Source: Pantoea nemavictus (GTDB lineage: Bacteria; Pseudomonadota; Gammaproteobacteria; Enterobacterales; Enterobacteriaceae). From it: 64,000 bases of DNA. A program made the translations under genes and the position numbers. The notes below the pieces were generated by a model. The model searched no databases. It had not been told where the DNA came from and saw nothing but the letters and a program-made list of their open reading frames with translations. How positions within the stretch are numbered: position 1 is the stretch's first letter; the number at the start of each line of letters is the position of its first letter. The stretch lies in NCBI RefSeq assembly GCF_037479095.1, contig NZ_JBBGZW010000001.1, forward strand, positions 1,798,001-1,862,000, read 5' to 3'. Shown piece after piece: positions 46,131 to 55,203 of this stretch.

Positions 46131-46988
46131 TTAAAGTTCATCGCTATCTTTTTCCAGTTTCGCTGGTTTAACAAGTGACTTCTTTTCTGCTGAAGCCAAT
46201 CTCCGCTCAACTTTTTTTACATCTTCAGCAGCCGATAAACTTTCAGGTCTAATTCCTCGACTGAGTAATGTTTCTCTTACCGCCTGGTTATTATTAACGT
46301 GCTCGCCGGATATCTGCAGCTCACTTTGCATTTGTAGCGTACGAGCATTATGAATAGTAATTTCTGTGGCGAAATCTTTGGCTTTTAGAATTATGGTTGG
46401 CGCGAAATCAGCTAATGGGCGACTTTCTGGCACAGCCCACTGTGCTTTCATAACCTGAGTAGTACGATTAAACAGGGCAAAATCACCTTTACTGCGAATA
46501 AGTGCGAAGTTCTGGCTTCCACCCGTTTGTTCGTAGATTACGTTTGAAAGCTCTTTTTCGGTTCCGCTCAGTTTTTTCCTTGCCTGCACCCGCTCAGTTT
46601 CTAGCAGCCTTAATTCGATAAGCTCCGCTTTACGCGTCTGCATGGCAAAGTAAGTCTGCGCAAAGGCAATCTCCTGCTTTCTGGGATCGCCGTTTTGAGC
46701 AATCAGATAACATGCATACCGCGTAAGCATGACATCATCAATTTTGCGCTGCCCACCTTTGCCAAGTTCGATCATTTTCCCGACGTCGGCAAAATGATCC
46801 AACACCTCATGCCCTGAAATCTCGCAAGCCGTTTTGGCTTTCAAAACCACACTTTGAAAGTTGTCCCATTTGCCATATCCCAGCAGAAGTTGCACATCTC
46901 GCGCTAACCAGAACTCCACACCACTATCAGTTTGTTGAGAACAGCGTTGAAAAGCATCGGTCAGCATCTGAATATGTTTGTTTTCCAT
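46131..46988 (-). CDS. dinD: DinD family protein (DNA damage-inducible protein D)
   Basis: A 285-residue protein matching the DinD family in LLLGYGKWDNFQSVVLKAKTACE, VMLTRYACYLIAQNGDPRK and FAQTYFAMQTRKAEL. E. coli DinD is SOS-induced and inhibits RecA filament activity. The N-terminal part resembles Bro-N-type phage regulator domains, and the C-terminal third is charged and Lys-rich. AGGGGG precedes a double ATG; the second (46988) has better spacing. The gene is AT-richer than neighbours, suggesting horizontal origin. No LexA box is evident upstream, unlike E. coli dinD. Confidence 0.85.
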   Translation of the reverse strand: MENKHIQMLTDAFQRCSQQTDSGVEFWLARDVQLLLGYGKWDNFQSVVLKAKTACEISGHEVLDHFADVGKMIELGKGGQRKIDDVMLTRYACYLIAQNGDPRKQEIAFAQTYFAMQTRKAELIELRLLETERVQARKKLSGTEKELSNVIYEQTGGSQNFALIRSKGDFALFNRTTQVMKAQWAVPESRPLADFAPTIILKAKDFATEITIHNARTLQMQSELQISGEHVNNNQAVRETLLSRGIRPESLSAAEDVKKVERRLASAEKKSLVKPAKLEKDSDEL

Positions 46989-47363
46989 CATTCCCCCTAA
47001 AATGCGTGTCCACACATCACTCGGGGATCAAACTGCCCAGCCTTCCTCTACATCGATAGCAGGTCCGTCTTATTTTTCGTTATCGCTTATTGGAACTTAA
47101 CCGCAATCAGTCATGGAAAATAGTTCGGTATACTTCATTTCCTGAAATACAAAACCCATTTTCTTCACTACTCAACAGTCCACGTAACGGATAAGATTTA
47201 TTTCTTTGCGGATGCTGAGTTATTCGGCCGCCATTAATGACAAAACAACAACGCGTTACCGCGATGTTGTAGGGTGCGCATTAATGCGCACCGCAAACTT
47301 AATGGCATTGCCGGTTTATATTTTTTTCGGGGAGAACGGTGTGAAAACAGGTCGTAATCGGGC
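46989..47363. other. 375-base gap between dinD and the gate-domain gene
   Basis: AT-rich, no ORF worth calling. It contains the GTAG palindrome at 47269-47292 and the divergent promoters. I searched for CTGT-N8-ACAG LexA sites and saw none. Confidence 0.5.
47269..47292 (+). repeat. GTAG-headed palindrome
   Basis: GTAGG, then GTGCGCAT and ATGCGCAC around TA, closed by C. The same stem recurs at 50470-50493 with TC at the centre. It lies 71 nt before the gate-domain gene. Confidence 0.65.
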
Positions 47364-48296
47364 ATGAATATTATCGATATCATCATGTCCGCAGGCAAAG
47401 CCTCGGTGGACGTGGCGCTTTACACCTTAATTCCAATTATGGTGGTGATGTTATTCATCATGAAATATCTGGAAGTCAAAGGTCTGTTGGACTTCGTCGT
47501 CCGTCATGCCACGCCGTTATTAAAACCCTTCGGTATTACCGGGCTGGCTTTTTTTGCCATGATTCAGCTTAATTTCGTCAGCTTTGCGGCACCGCTGGCG
47601 GCGCTAGCGATTATGGAAAAGCGCGGTACCTCCGATCGTCATATGGCGGCCACCCTGGCGATGCTGTTTGCCATGGGGCAGGCCAGCACCTTTTATCCGC
47701 TGATTCCGGCGGGATTACACTGGAGCAGCGCGCTATTTATCTCGGTCTGCGGCGGAGTCGTAGCGGCGGCGACCACCTATCACTTCTTTGGTCGCAAACT
47801 TTCGGACGCAGCCCTGCTGAACGAAGATGACGCCGTGACCAGCAACGAAAGCAAAATGGGGCTGATTGGCATTATTAACAGCGCCGGTTCCGATGCGATT
47901 CGTCTGGCGCTCGGGTCGCTGCCGATGCTGATAATTTCGTTATCGGTGGTTGGCGTTTTAAAAGAAGCTGGCGGCATAGATATGCTGACGCGCCTGATAT
48001 CGCCGCTGCTCGACAAGCTGCACATTTCCGAGGTCTACATTCTTCCGGCGCTAACCAAATGTCTGGCGGGCGGCACCGCTTATTACGGCGTGGTGGCAGG
48101 ATTGGTGGAGAAAGGCTTGTACAGCGCGCACAACATCAACGCCTCGGCGGGATTACTGATTCAAACCTTCGATCTGCCCGGCATCGGTATTTATCTTGGC
48201 CTGTCGAGCCGCTTTCCGCGCCTGTTCCGCTTCGCCGTGCCCGGCATTCTGCTCGGCATCGCGCTGCGTGCAGTGGCGCACGCCATCCTATTCTGA
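47364..48296 (+). CDS. Nucleoside-recognition (gate) domain membrane protein
   Basis: A 310-residue inner-membrane protein with about eight helices and two gate-domain repeats (PF07670 type): FFAMIQLNFVSFAAPLAALA and LPMLIISLSVVGVLKEAG, with ALTKCLAGGTAYYGVV in the second half. Gate domains occur in FeoB, nucleoside transporters and the spore proteins SpmA/SpmB, so a transport role is plausible but the substrate is unknown. The ribosome site is weak. A terminator follows, so it is monocistronic, upstream of the YciO-like gene. Confidence 0.78.
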   Translation: MNIIDIIMSAGKASVDVALYTLIPIMVVMLFIMKYLEVKGLLDFVVRHATPLLKPFGITGLAFFAMIQLNFVSFAAPLAALAIMEKRGTSDRHMAATLAMLFAMGQASTFYPLIPAGLHWSSALFISVCGGVVAAATTYHFFGRKLSDAALLNEDDAVTSNESKMGLIGIINSAGSDAIRLALGSLPMLIISLSVVGVLKEAGGIDMLTRLISPLLDKLHISEVYILPALTKCLAGGTAYYGVVAGLVEKGLYSAHNINASAGLLIQTFDLPGIGIYLGLSSRFPRLFRFAVPGILLGIALRAVAHAILF

Positions 48297-48304
48297 TTAT
48301 TTCT

Positions 48305-48334
48305 GGCGCTGAATAATATTTTCAGCGCCCTTTT
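48305..48334 (+). terminator. Terminator after the gate-domain gene
   Basis: GGCGCTGAA and TTCAGCGCC form a 9-bp stem with a 7-nt loop, followed by CTTTT. Confidence 0.8.
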
Positions 48335-48458
48335 ATCAATAACACTACAATTCACAGGCGTTATTTATTATTACCCCTATTTAATTCATCGTTATTTTCA
48401 GCAGTTGCACCGCCATTAATTTTAGTACTATTATCGCAAGAGATACTTCGATACTGTA

Positions 48459-48486
48459 ATTAACCCTGATTAAATAACGGGTTAAT
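48459..48486. promoter_or_regulatory. Inverted repeat ATTAACCC/GGGTTAAT upstream of the YciO-like gene
   Basis: Perfect 8-bp arms with a 12-nt AT-rich spacer, 70 nt before the start codon. The layout is that of an operator for a dimeric regulator. No regulator gene lies next to it. Confidence 0.35.
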
Positions 48487-48556
48487 TAATAAAGCCCTTG
48501 TTTTCATCGCAGGTAATATTCCTGCTCACTCTCTTTTACATCGATAGGGTAACTCC

Positions 48557-49336
48557 ATGAGCGGTAAGCAGATAAGCTGGAACGGCGGTTTACAACCTGA
48601 GGCCATTGATATTCTCGCCAAAGATGGCGGCATGATTGTGAGTCCCACCAAAGTGGGTTACATCATCATGACATCCGACAAAGCCGGGCTGGAACGTAAG
48701 TTCGAAGCTAAACAGCGCAAGCGCAACAAACCGGGCGTAGTGCTGTGTGGCTCGCTGGAACAGCTGCGTTCGCTGGCGCAACTGACGCCAGAAATCGACC
48801 AGCTTTATCAGCGCCATTGGGATGAAGATATTCTGCTGGGCTGTATTTTGCCGTGGCGCGACGATGCGCTGGCGCGTATTCCCGCTGATGGCTCAAAAGA
48901 GTTGATGATGGATGGCCGTCAAACCAGCTGCTTCGTGATTAAATTTGGCAAGCCAGGCGAAAATATTGCAAAAGCATTGTGGGAGCAGCACGGTAAATTC
49001 TCCTTTGCCAGTTCGGCAAATCCGTCCGGCCAGGGTAATCGCGGTTTGGTCGAGGGTATTGGCGAGCGCATTGAAGCCCGCGCCGATTTAATTATCGAAG
49101 CCAATGCTTACGTGAAGTCCATCCAGCCTAACGACACCAATAAAGTGCGCTATGAACAGGGTGTGATGGTGTCGATGGTAGATAGCGAAGGTCGTCTGAT
49201 TCCACAGCAAAACGGCGAACGTAAAATCACGCCGTGCCCGGTGCTGATCCGTAAAGGGTTAGATGTGGATAAAATTATGGCGCTGCTATCTGACATCTTC
49301 CCTTCATGGGATTATCGCCACGGCGACTACTACTGA
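48557..49336 (+). CDS. Sua5/YciO/YrdC family protein
   Basis: A 259-residue member of the YrdC-like fold that in TsaC/Sua5 makes threonylcarbamoyl-AMP for tRNA t6A; YciO-type relatives have a different, poorly defined role. The Lys/Arg-rich phosphate-binding motif is KQRKRNKPG and the conserved SSANPSG is present. The N-terminal MIVSPTKVGYIIM replaces the typical PTET.YGL motif. The cell would need a separate TsaC, so this is more likely an accessory paralog. A good palindrome lies upstream; a hairpin follows. Confidence 0.78.
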   Translation: MSGKQISWNGGLQPEAIDILAKDGGMIVSPTKVGYIIMTSDKAGLERKFEAKQRKRNKPGVVLCGSLEQLRSLAQLTPEIDQLYQRHWDEDILLGCILPWRDDALARIPADGSKELMMDGRQTSCFVIKFGKPGENIAKALWEQHGKFSFASSANPSGQGNRGLVEGIGERIEARADLIIEANAYVKSIQPNDTNKVRYEQGVMVSMVDSEGRLIPQQNGERKITPCPVLIRKGLDVDKIMALLSDIFPSWDYRHGDYY

Positions 49337-49345
49337 CTTTTATAG

Positions 49346-49380
49346 GTCTGTTTCCGCTATGGAAACAGACTCTGCGTTTT
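49346..49380. terminator. Terminator-like hairpin between the YciO-like and ADH genes
   Basis: GTCTGTTTCC and GGAAACAGAC form a perfect 10-bp stem with a 5-nt loop, then TCTGCGTTTT. Convergent genes on both sides. Confidence 0.6.
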
Positions 49381-50395
49381 ACCACTCCACCGTAATCTTG
49401 CCAAAATGCCCCGCGCTCTGCTGATGCTTAAACGCCGCTGGCAGATCGCTCAGTGCACCATAGCTATCGCTAATCACTGGCCGAGCATCGGTTTGCTCCA
49501 GCGCGCGCACGAACTCCTGTTGTTGACGACGATGGCCGACAATCAGCCCCTGAATTCGCGCCTGTTTCGCCATCAATAATGATGTGGGGATCACGCCTTC
49601 GCGACCGGTGAGCACGCCGATTAACGCAATATGTCCGCCAACGCGCACCGCCTCAATCGACTGCGCCATGGTGCCGGGACCGCCGAGCTCAATCACCACA
49701 TCTGCGCCTTGCCCATCGGTCAGTTGCTGTACCGCTTTGCCCCACTCCGGTGTGGTGCGATAGTTGATGCCGGCATCGGCACCCAGCTCACGCGCGCGCG
49801 CCAGTTTTTCGTCAGAAGACGAGGTTACAATCACGCGTGCGCCCATTGATTTGGCGATCTGCAACGCCGTGATCGACACACCCCCGGTACCCAGCGTAAC
49901 GATGGTGTCACCCGCTTTAATCTGTGCATCACCCACCAGCGCACGCCAGGCGGTGAGGCCTGATGTAGTAATGGTCGCCGCCTCCGCATGGCGCCAGCCG
50001 CGCGGTGCCAGCGTAAAATGTTGCGCCGGACGCACCACCACGTCGGCAGCAAAGCCGTGCGCACCATCGCCCGGTGTTTGTGCGAAATTACCCACCTGGC
50101 TAAACGGCAAGCCGTCCTGCCACTGCGGGAAGAAGCACGACACCACATGGTCGCCCGGCTTAAATTCGCTGACGCCTGCCCCCACTTCCTCCACCACGCC
50201 CGCGCCGTCCGCCATCATAATGCGGCCATCGGCGGTGGGGATCGATCCATCCGCCACCAGCAGATCGTGGAAATTGAGTGACGTCGCGTGGATCGCCACA
50301 CGGATCTCACCTGCGCCAGGTTTACCGGGATCGGGGAGATCCGCCAGTTGCAGATTCTCTAATCCACCGGGATTCTTCAGGATCATCGCTTGCAT
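49379..50395 (-). CDS. Medium-chain NAD(P)-dependent alcohol dehydrogenase / quinone oxidoreductase-like protein
   Basis: A 338-residue MDR-superfamily oxidoreductase. N-terminal GroES-like domain (MQAMILKNPGG; VSLNF-type stretch ATSLNFHDLLVADG) and a Rossmann domain with TLGTGGVSITALQIAKSMGA. The cysteine cluster for structural zinc is missing, so despite common annotation as zinc-dependent it is probably a zinc-free reductase acting on carbonyls or quinones. Ribosome site GGAGAC is near the ATG. Same strand as the SDR gene upstream, but the 162-nt gap with two GTAG palindromes argues against tight co-transcription. Confidence 0.82.
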   Translation of the reverse strand: MQAMILKNPGGLENLQLADLPDPGKPGAGEIRVAIHATSLNFHDLLVADGSIPTADGRIMMADGAGVVEEVGAGVSEFKPGDHVVSCFFPQWQDGLPFSQVGNFAQTPGDGAHGFAADVVVRPAQHFTLAPRGWRHAEAATITTSGLTAWRALVGDAQIKAGDTIVTLGTGGVSITALQIAKSMGARVIVTSSSDEKLARARELGADAGINYRTTPEWGKAVQQLTDGQGADVVIELGGPGTMAQSIEAVRVGGHIALIGVLTGREGVIPTSLLMAKQARIQGLIVGHRRQQQEFVRALEQTDARPVISDSYGALSDLPAAFKHQQSAGHFGKITVEW

Positions 50396-50434
50396 GTTGG
50401 AACGTCTCCTTGGCTCATAAGCTTGCTTGCGGAT

Positions 50435-50493
50435 GGGTCGCCATCAATGGCGCCCCTACTCTGACCGTTGTAGGGTGCGCATTCATGCGCACC
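50435..50493. repeat. Inverted pair of GTAG palindromes with different stems
   Basis: The unit at 50435-50459 (reverse; GGGTCGCCAT and ATGGCGCC, ending CCTAC) and the unit at 50470-50493 (forward; GTAGG, GTGCGCAT and ATGCGCAC) diverge from an 10-nt gap. They share heads and AT-NN-AT centres but not stem sequences. Confidence 0.65.
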
Positions 50494-50557
50494 AGGCAAA
50501 ATGCACAATGGCTGAGTTTGGCAGCTATCTGCGGATTGCGCCTAACATCCTATGCGG

Positions 50558-51379
50558 TTACCCATCCGCGCCAAAGGCCACATCACGCTGCGCACGCAGT
50601 TCCGCCAGCCGGCTCTCCAGCGCCGCTTCGATATGCTGATACGCGGTGCTACCGAGCGCCAGGCGCAGCGGCATGCTGGCCTGATCGAGCGTGGCGATCA
50701 TCGCCACCACACATTTCCCGGCATCGCCCGCGATAGTGAAATCACCCGAGAGAATCGCCTGGCGCAGCTGGCCTGAAGCGTTATCGCGATAAACATCCAG
50801 CGCCGTTGCCACATCCAGGCCGGCAGCGAAATGCGTTGCGGTTGGGCCGGGTTCGACCAGTAAGAAGTCGATGCCGAAGCTGGCAACTTCCTGACGCACC
50901 GCCTCGACAAATCCTTCAATGCCCCATTTGCTGGCGTGATACAGACTGAAGTTGGGATATGCCACCTGCCCGCCTTCTGAAGAGATCTGCGCAATACGCC
51001 CACCGCCCTGCTGGCGCAGAAAAGGAATCACCGCGCGAATCAGCTGGATGGAGCCGGTAAGATTGGTGGCGATCTGGCGATCGATCTGCGCATCGCTCAA
51101 CTCTTCGGCCGCACCAAACAGGCCGTAAGCGGCATTGCTTACTACGACATCAATGCGATCGACGGCGGCAAAAGCGCGGGCTATGATCGGCGCGATGCTG
51201 GCGGTTTGTGCCAGATCCAGCGCCATCACCTGCAGCCGTTCGCCGTAGCTTTGCTGCAGATCGACCATTGCCTGCTCACGGCGTACACATGCCAGCACGC
51301 GATCGCCGCGCGCCAGTAAACGTTCACTCATCAAACGCCCCAGCCCGCTGCTGGCGCCGGTAATTAACCAGGTTTTCAT
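50558..51379 (-). CDS. SDR family oxidoreductase
   Basis: A 273-residue classical short-chain dehydrogenase with the cofactor motif TGASSGLG at the N-terminus, NAAYG (SNAAYGLFG), catalytic Ser in ISSEGG and YHASK (Tyr and Lys in LYHASKWGIEGF). Substrate unknown. It is divergent from the LysR-type gene across 95 nt, the standard layout of a LysR regulator and its target. Confidence 0.88.
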   Translation of the reverse strand: MKTWLITGASSGLGRLMSERLLARGDRVLACVRREQAMVDLQQSYGERLQVMALDLAQTASIAPIIARAFAAVDRIDVVVSNAAYGLFGAAEELSDAQIDRQIATNLTGSIQLIRAVIPFLRQQGGGRIAQISSEGGQVAYPNFSLYHASKWGIEGFVEAVRQEVASFGIDFLLVEPGPTATHFAAGLDVATALDVYRDNASGQLRQAILSGDFTIAGDAGKCVVAMIATLDQASMPLRLALGSTAYQHIEAALESRLAELRAQRDVAFGADG

Positions 51380-51474
51380 CTTGTGCTCCTCTTCTTGAAA
51401 ACCTGATGGTAGAACGCTTTACTGGTGGTGATAATCCACCTAATTACGCATGACCCGGTGAGGAAAAACCACCA

Positions 51475-52377
51475 ATGAGACGTCCTTCATGGCACGAGTT
51501 GCAGGCCATTAAAACGCTCGGTGAAGCGCGCAGCTTTCGCCGCGCCGCCGAACTGCTCGGCTTGAAGCGCTCCTCGCTCAGCCATCTGGTGAAAACGCTG
51601 GAGCACAATCTTGGCGTGCAGCTGTTTCAGCGCACCACGCGCAGCGTATCGCTCACCGATGCCGGGCAACAGCTGCTGGATCGGCTCTCGCCGCTGCTGA
51701 ATCAGATGGATGATGTGCTGCACGACATCTCCGCTAGCCGCCATCAGCATTACGGCACCTTGCGCATCAGCGCTAGCGATGCCTCGATTGGTTTGCTGTT
51801 GCAGCACGTAGTGGCGGACTTTAGCGCGCGCTATCCCGATATCCAGCTCGATTTCGCTGCGCAAGGCGCGTTGGTGGATATCACTGCCGCGGGTTTTGAT
51901 GCCGGCATTCGGCTGATTGAGGATGTGCCGCAGGATATGGTGGCGGTGCCGATCGGCGGTGCGCTGACCTTTGTCACCGTGGCAGCGCCGGCATATCTGG
52001 CGCGACGTGCTGCGATTGTTCATCCGCGCGATCTGCTGCAACAGCAGTGTATTCGCCAGCGCTTGCCGAGTGGTAAACGTTATCAATGGGAATATGCACA
52101 GGCCGCTGAAACGCACCAGATTGATGTTCCCGGCACCCTTACGCTGGACAGCAACGCGCTGATGGCCCAGGCGGCGCTCGCCGGTTTAGGCATTGCTTAT
52201 GTGCCGTCGCTGTATGTGGAGCAGGAATTGCGCAGCGGCCAGCTGGTGGAGTTGCTGGCCGATTGGCGGGTGCAATCGGCGGGGATTGCGCTGTGGTTCC
52301 CGCCCAACCGACATCAGTCGATGGCGCTGCGGCTGTTTATTGATGCGCTGAAAGTCAGCCTGCCGCGCCCATCGTGA
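51475..52377 (+). CDS. LysR family transcriptional regulator
   Basis: A 300-residue LTTR. The N-terminal winged helix (about 5-65) reads FRRAAELLGLKRSSLSHLVKTLEHNLGVQLFQRTTRSVSLTD in short segments typical of the family; residues about 90-295 are the periplasmic-binding-like effector domain. It probably controls the divergent SDR gene and perhaps the ADH gene. A GAGG lies about ten bases before the ATG. Only one base separates its stop from that of the convergent ycaC-like gene. Confidence 0.9.
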   Translation: MRRPSWHELQAIKTLGEARSFRRAAELLGLKRSSLSHLVKTLEHNLGVQLFQRTTRSVSLTDAGQQLLDRLSPLLNQMDDVLHDISASRHQHYGTLRISASDASIGLLLQHVVADFSARYPDIQLDFAAQGALVDITAAGFDAGIRLIEDVPQDMVAVPIGGALTFVTVAAPAYLARRAAIVHPRDLLQQQCIRQRLPSGKRYQWEYAQAAETHQIDVPGTLTLDSNALMAQAALAGLGIAYVPSLYVEQELRSGQLVELLADWRVQSAGIALWFPPNRHQSMALRLFIDALKVSLPRPS

Positions 52378-52378
52378 T

Positions 52379-53020
52379 TCAGGCGGTGCGCTGCGGGGCT
52401 TTGTGCACCATGGTGTAGGCGTAATCGACGCCCATGCCGTAAGCACCGCTGTGTTCACGCACCAGATCCATCACCGCATCATAGGTCTCTTTGCGTGACC
52501 AGTCGCGCTGGTACTCGAGCAGCACTTGCTGCCAGGTGACCGGCACCGCGCCTGCCTGCACCATACGCTGAATCGAGCGTTCATGCGCATCAACGCTGGT
52601 ACCGCCCGAGGTATCGGTCACCACATACACTTCATAACCCTCTTTCAATGCCATCAAGGCAGGGAACGTTAGGCACACTTCAGTCCACAGCGCGGAGATA
52701 ATCAACTTCTTACGGCCCGTTTTCTCCACCGCTTCAACGAATTTCGCGTCTTCCCATGAGTTCATCGAGGTACGTTCGATCGGCTTCGCTTCCGGGTGTA
52801 CCGCCAGCAGTTCAGGCCAGATGTAGCCGCTGAAGCTTTCGGTTTCTACCGAGGTGTAAATCACCGGCACATCGAAAATTTTGCCGGTTTTCGCCAGGGC
52901 GACGGTGTTATTTTTGAGCTGCTGGCGATCGATGTTCGCCACACCAAAAGACATCTGCGGCTGGTGGTCGATGAAAATCAGCGTGGAGTTCTGTGGGTCG
53001 AGCAGATCGAATTTAGACAT
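52379..53020 (-). CDS. ycaC: Isochorismatase-family hydrolase, YcaC-like
   Basis: A 213-residue cysteine hydrolase resembling E. coli YcaC (208 residues), an octameric enzyme of unknown substrate. The acid of the triad is in LIFIDHQPQMSF and the nucleophile Cys in ISALWTEVCLTFPAL; SGGTSVDAHERSIQRM is a YcaC landmark. ATG at 53020 has AGAGGAA seven bases upstream; the frame opens 87 nt earlier without support. It lacks a signal peptide, unlike the relative at 31635. Divergent from the bestrophin gene across 253 nt. Confidence 0.87.
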   Translation of the reverse strand: MSKFDLLDPQNSTLIFIDHQPQMSFGVANIDRQQLKNNTVALAKTGKIFDVPVIYTSVETESFSGYIWPELLAVHPEAKPIERTSMNSWEDAKFVEAVEKTGRKKLIISALWTEVCLTFPALMALKEGYEVYVVTDTSGGTSVDAHERSIQRMVQAGAVPVTWQQVLLEYQRDWSRKETYDAVMDLVREHSGAYGMGVDYAYTMVHKAPQRTA

Positions 53021-53273
53021 GATGTGTTCCTCTAAAGTGGTTTTAAATTTGTGTGTTGTGCTGCTGGAATGAACTTTAGAGAAGGTGAACAGGAAGAGAT
53101 AACGCAAAGAATTTTACAACTTGTTCAAAGCGTTTATAGAAGATTGATTTACCAATAAAAAAACAGCTAATCGCTATGCCATTGGCCTTAAAAATGCTGA
53201 GAATGGGCGTTGTTCAAGCGCACTGAGCGGCGTAACCTGTTGCCACAAAATCAAAAAAATACACCATCGCAAA

Positions 53274-54191
53274 ATGATCGTACGTCCTCATCAACACTGG
53301 TTTATGCGCTTGTTTGACTGGCACGGCTCGGTGCTCAGCAACATCGTGTTCCGCCTGTCGCTCAACCTGTTAATGTCGCTGATCGCCATCTTTGGCTATC
53401 CGTGGTACTCCACCTTCGGCATTCACCTCACCACCGCACCCTTTAGCCTGGTAGGCGTGTCGATCGCTATCTTCCTCGGCTTTCGCAACAACGCCAGCTA
53501 TGCGCGTTTTCTCGAAGCGCGTAATTTGTGGGGCAGCCTGCACATCACCCAGCGATCGCTGCTGCGGCAAATCAAAAGCATTCGCGGCATCAGCGAAGAG
53601 CAGATACGGGAATTTACCGGCTTGCAGCTGGCGTTTTGCTGGTGTCTGAAGCACCGGCTGCGTAAAACGGAGGTGCAGACGGATTTGCAGCGCTTGCTGC
53701 CCGCCCGCTGGCACAGCGCGGTGCTCCATCATCCGCTGCCGACCTCACAGATTTTATTGTGCCTCAGCGAATGGCTGGCGCAGCGCCGTGATGAAGGGTT
53801 GGTGTCGGATATCGTCTGGCAGAGCATTGATGAGAATCTTAATCAGCTGTCGACCATTCTGGGCGGTTGCGATCGCATCGCCAGCACGCCCATTCCGTTT
53901 GCCTACAGCCTGATTCTGCATCGCACCGTTTATCTATTCTGTACGCTGCTGCCGTTCGCGCTAGTGGCGGATTTACATCTGATGACGCCGCTGGTGTCGA
54001 TGTTTATCTCCTACACCTTTTTGTCGCTCGAGGCGCTAGCGGAAGAGCTGGAACATCCGTTTGGCACCGCGCCGAACCATCTGCCGCTGGATGCGCTGTG
54101 CGTCAACATCGAACGCAATTTGAAAGCGATGAATGGCGACATGCCGCTGCCCGAACCGTTACGGCCGGATGCGCATTTTAATCTGACGTGA
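53274..54191 (+). CDS. Bestrophin family ion channel, YneE-like
   Basis: A 305-residue membrane protein of the bestrophin/UPF0187 family (E. coli YneE). Landmarks are MIVRPHQHWFMRLFDWHGSV, the neck segment FLGFRNNASYARFLEARNLWG and the C-terminal FLSLEALAEELEHPFG (the acidic cluster region). Bacterial homologs form pentameric cation channels. No obvious operon partner; its stop codon abuts that of the convergent esterase gene. Confidence 0.9.
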   Translation: MIVRPHQHWFMRLFDWHGSVLSNIVFRLSLNLLMSLIAIFGYPWYSTFGIHLTTAPFSLVGVSIAIFLGFRNNASYARFLEARNLWGSLHITQRSLLRQIKSIRGISEEQIREFTGLQLAFCWCLKHRLRKTEVQTDLQRLLPARWHSAVLHHPLPTSQILLCLSEWLAQRRDEGLVSDIVWQSIDENLNQLSTILGGCDRIASTPIPFAYSLILHRTVYLFCTLLPFALVADLHLMTPLVSMFISYTFLSLEALAEELEHPFGTAPNHLPLDALCVNIERNLKAMNGDMPLPEPLRPDAHFNLT

Positions 54192-55088
54192 TTAACCCAG
54201 ATTATCCAGCCAGCGCACATAAGCCTGATCCCACAGCGCGGCAGGCGTGCCCGCTTTGCCGAGACCAAAACCGTGGCCGCCGCTGCTAAGCTCAATCAAC
54301 TCAACCGGCACGCGCATGCGGCGACAGGTATCGCGCATGATTTCGGTATTGTGGGGATTTGAGGTGCGATCGTCTTCGGCCTGCGCGAGGAAGGTGGGCG
54401 GATATTGCCGCGTGACGTAGTTTTGCACCGACCAGTTGGCTTCCTGGGTTGGCGTGGCGTTATGGCCCACCAGCATCAGGTGCGTGTTGGTGTGCTGATA
54501 CGGCGCTTCGAGGGTGATCACCGGATAGATCAGGCCAACGCTATCCACATTCGGTCTAACCTGATCCAGCGGGTCCTGCGCCGGATAAGATGCGAAATCC
54601 GGTCGCGCGGCAGCCATGCCGAGCAGATGTCCACCAGCCGAAAATCCCAGCACATGCACCTTGCGCTCCATGGAGCGCACCAGACGAATCGCCCGTTGCG
54701 CATCCTGCAGCGGCGCCAGATTGCCCGCCTGCCACTTCTCACCCGGCAAACGGTAACTGAGCACATAAACGGTGTAGCCGTTTGCATTGAGCCAGCGCGC
54801 GACCGGCCAGGCTTCGCGCCCCATACCGATAAAACGATAGCCGCCGCCCGCAGCGACAATCACCGCTTCGCCGTTGGGATTTTCCGGGCGAAAACGCTGA
54901 ATGGCGGGAGAAACGATGTTGGTCCAGGAGCCGTATTTGTTAACTTTAAGCAAACCCGAAGGGCCGCCGCCGCCAGGCGGATCGTCGGGCCACAGCGGAA
55001 TGACGTCGTCGCGAGCAAATAACTTGCCCGTGGTCATCGAGAGAGCGGTTGCTCCGGTTGCCAACAAAAAGTGACGACGTGTAATCAT
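54192..55088 (-). CDS. Exported alpha/beta hydrolase (BD-FAE-like esterase) with a Tat-type signal
   Basis: A 298-residue esterase. The N-terminus TRRHFLLATGATALS has a twin-arginine followed by a hydrophobic stretch, the Tat export pattern. The oxyanion motif is AAGGGYRFIG, the nucleophile elbow GFSAGGHLLG, the acid in QAEDDRTSNPHN and the histidine in SSGGHGFGLG. The layout PLWPDDPPGGGG at the start of the mature part is typical of hydrolases that act on acetylated or acyl-sugar polymers. Substrate not determinable. It stands alone. Confidence 0.84.
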   Translation of the reverse strand: MITRRHFLLATGATALSMTTGKLFARDDVIPLWPDDPPGGGGPSGLLKVNKYGSWTNIVSPAIQRFRPENPNGEAVIVAAGGGYRFIGMGREAWPVARWLNANGYTVYVLSYRLPGEKWQAGNLAPLQDAQRAIRLVRSMERKVHVLGFSAGGHLLGMAAARPDFASYPAQDPLDQVRPNVDSVGLIYPVITLEAPYQHTNTHLMLVGHNATPTQEANWSVQNYVTRQYPPTFLAQAEDDRTSNPHNTEIMRDTCRRMRVPVELIELSSGGHGFGLGKAGTPAALWDQAYVRWLDNLG

Positions 55089-55203
55089 CTTGCCCAGTGC
55101 CAGTATGCAAAAAATGCCAGCTTTAACAGCTGAATCTCATTATGTGACGCATGTCTGATTTCGACGTTGGCGATTATGTACGTAAATCGTACAAAAAAGC
55201 CAT

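Noticed and set aside
46989..47363. SOS box upstream of dinD
   Set aside because: No CTGT-N8-ACAG or near match could be found by reading this gap.
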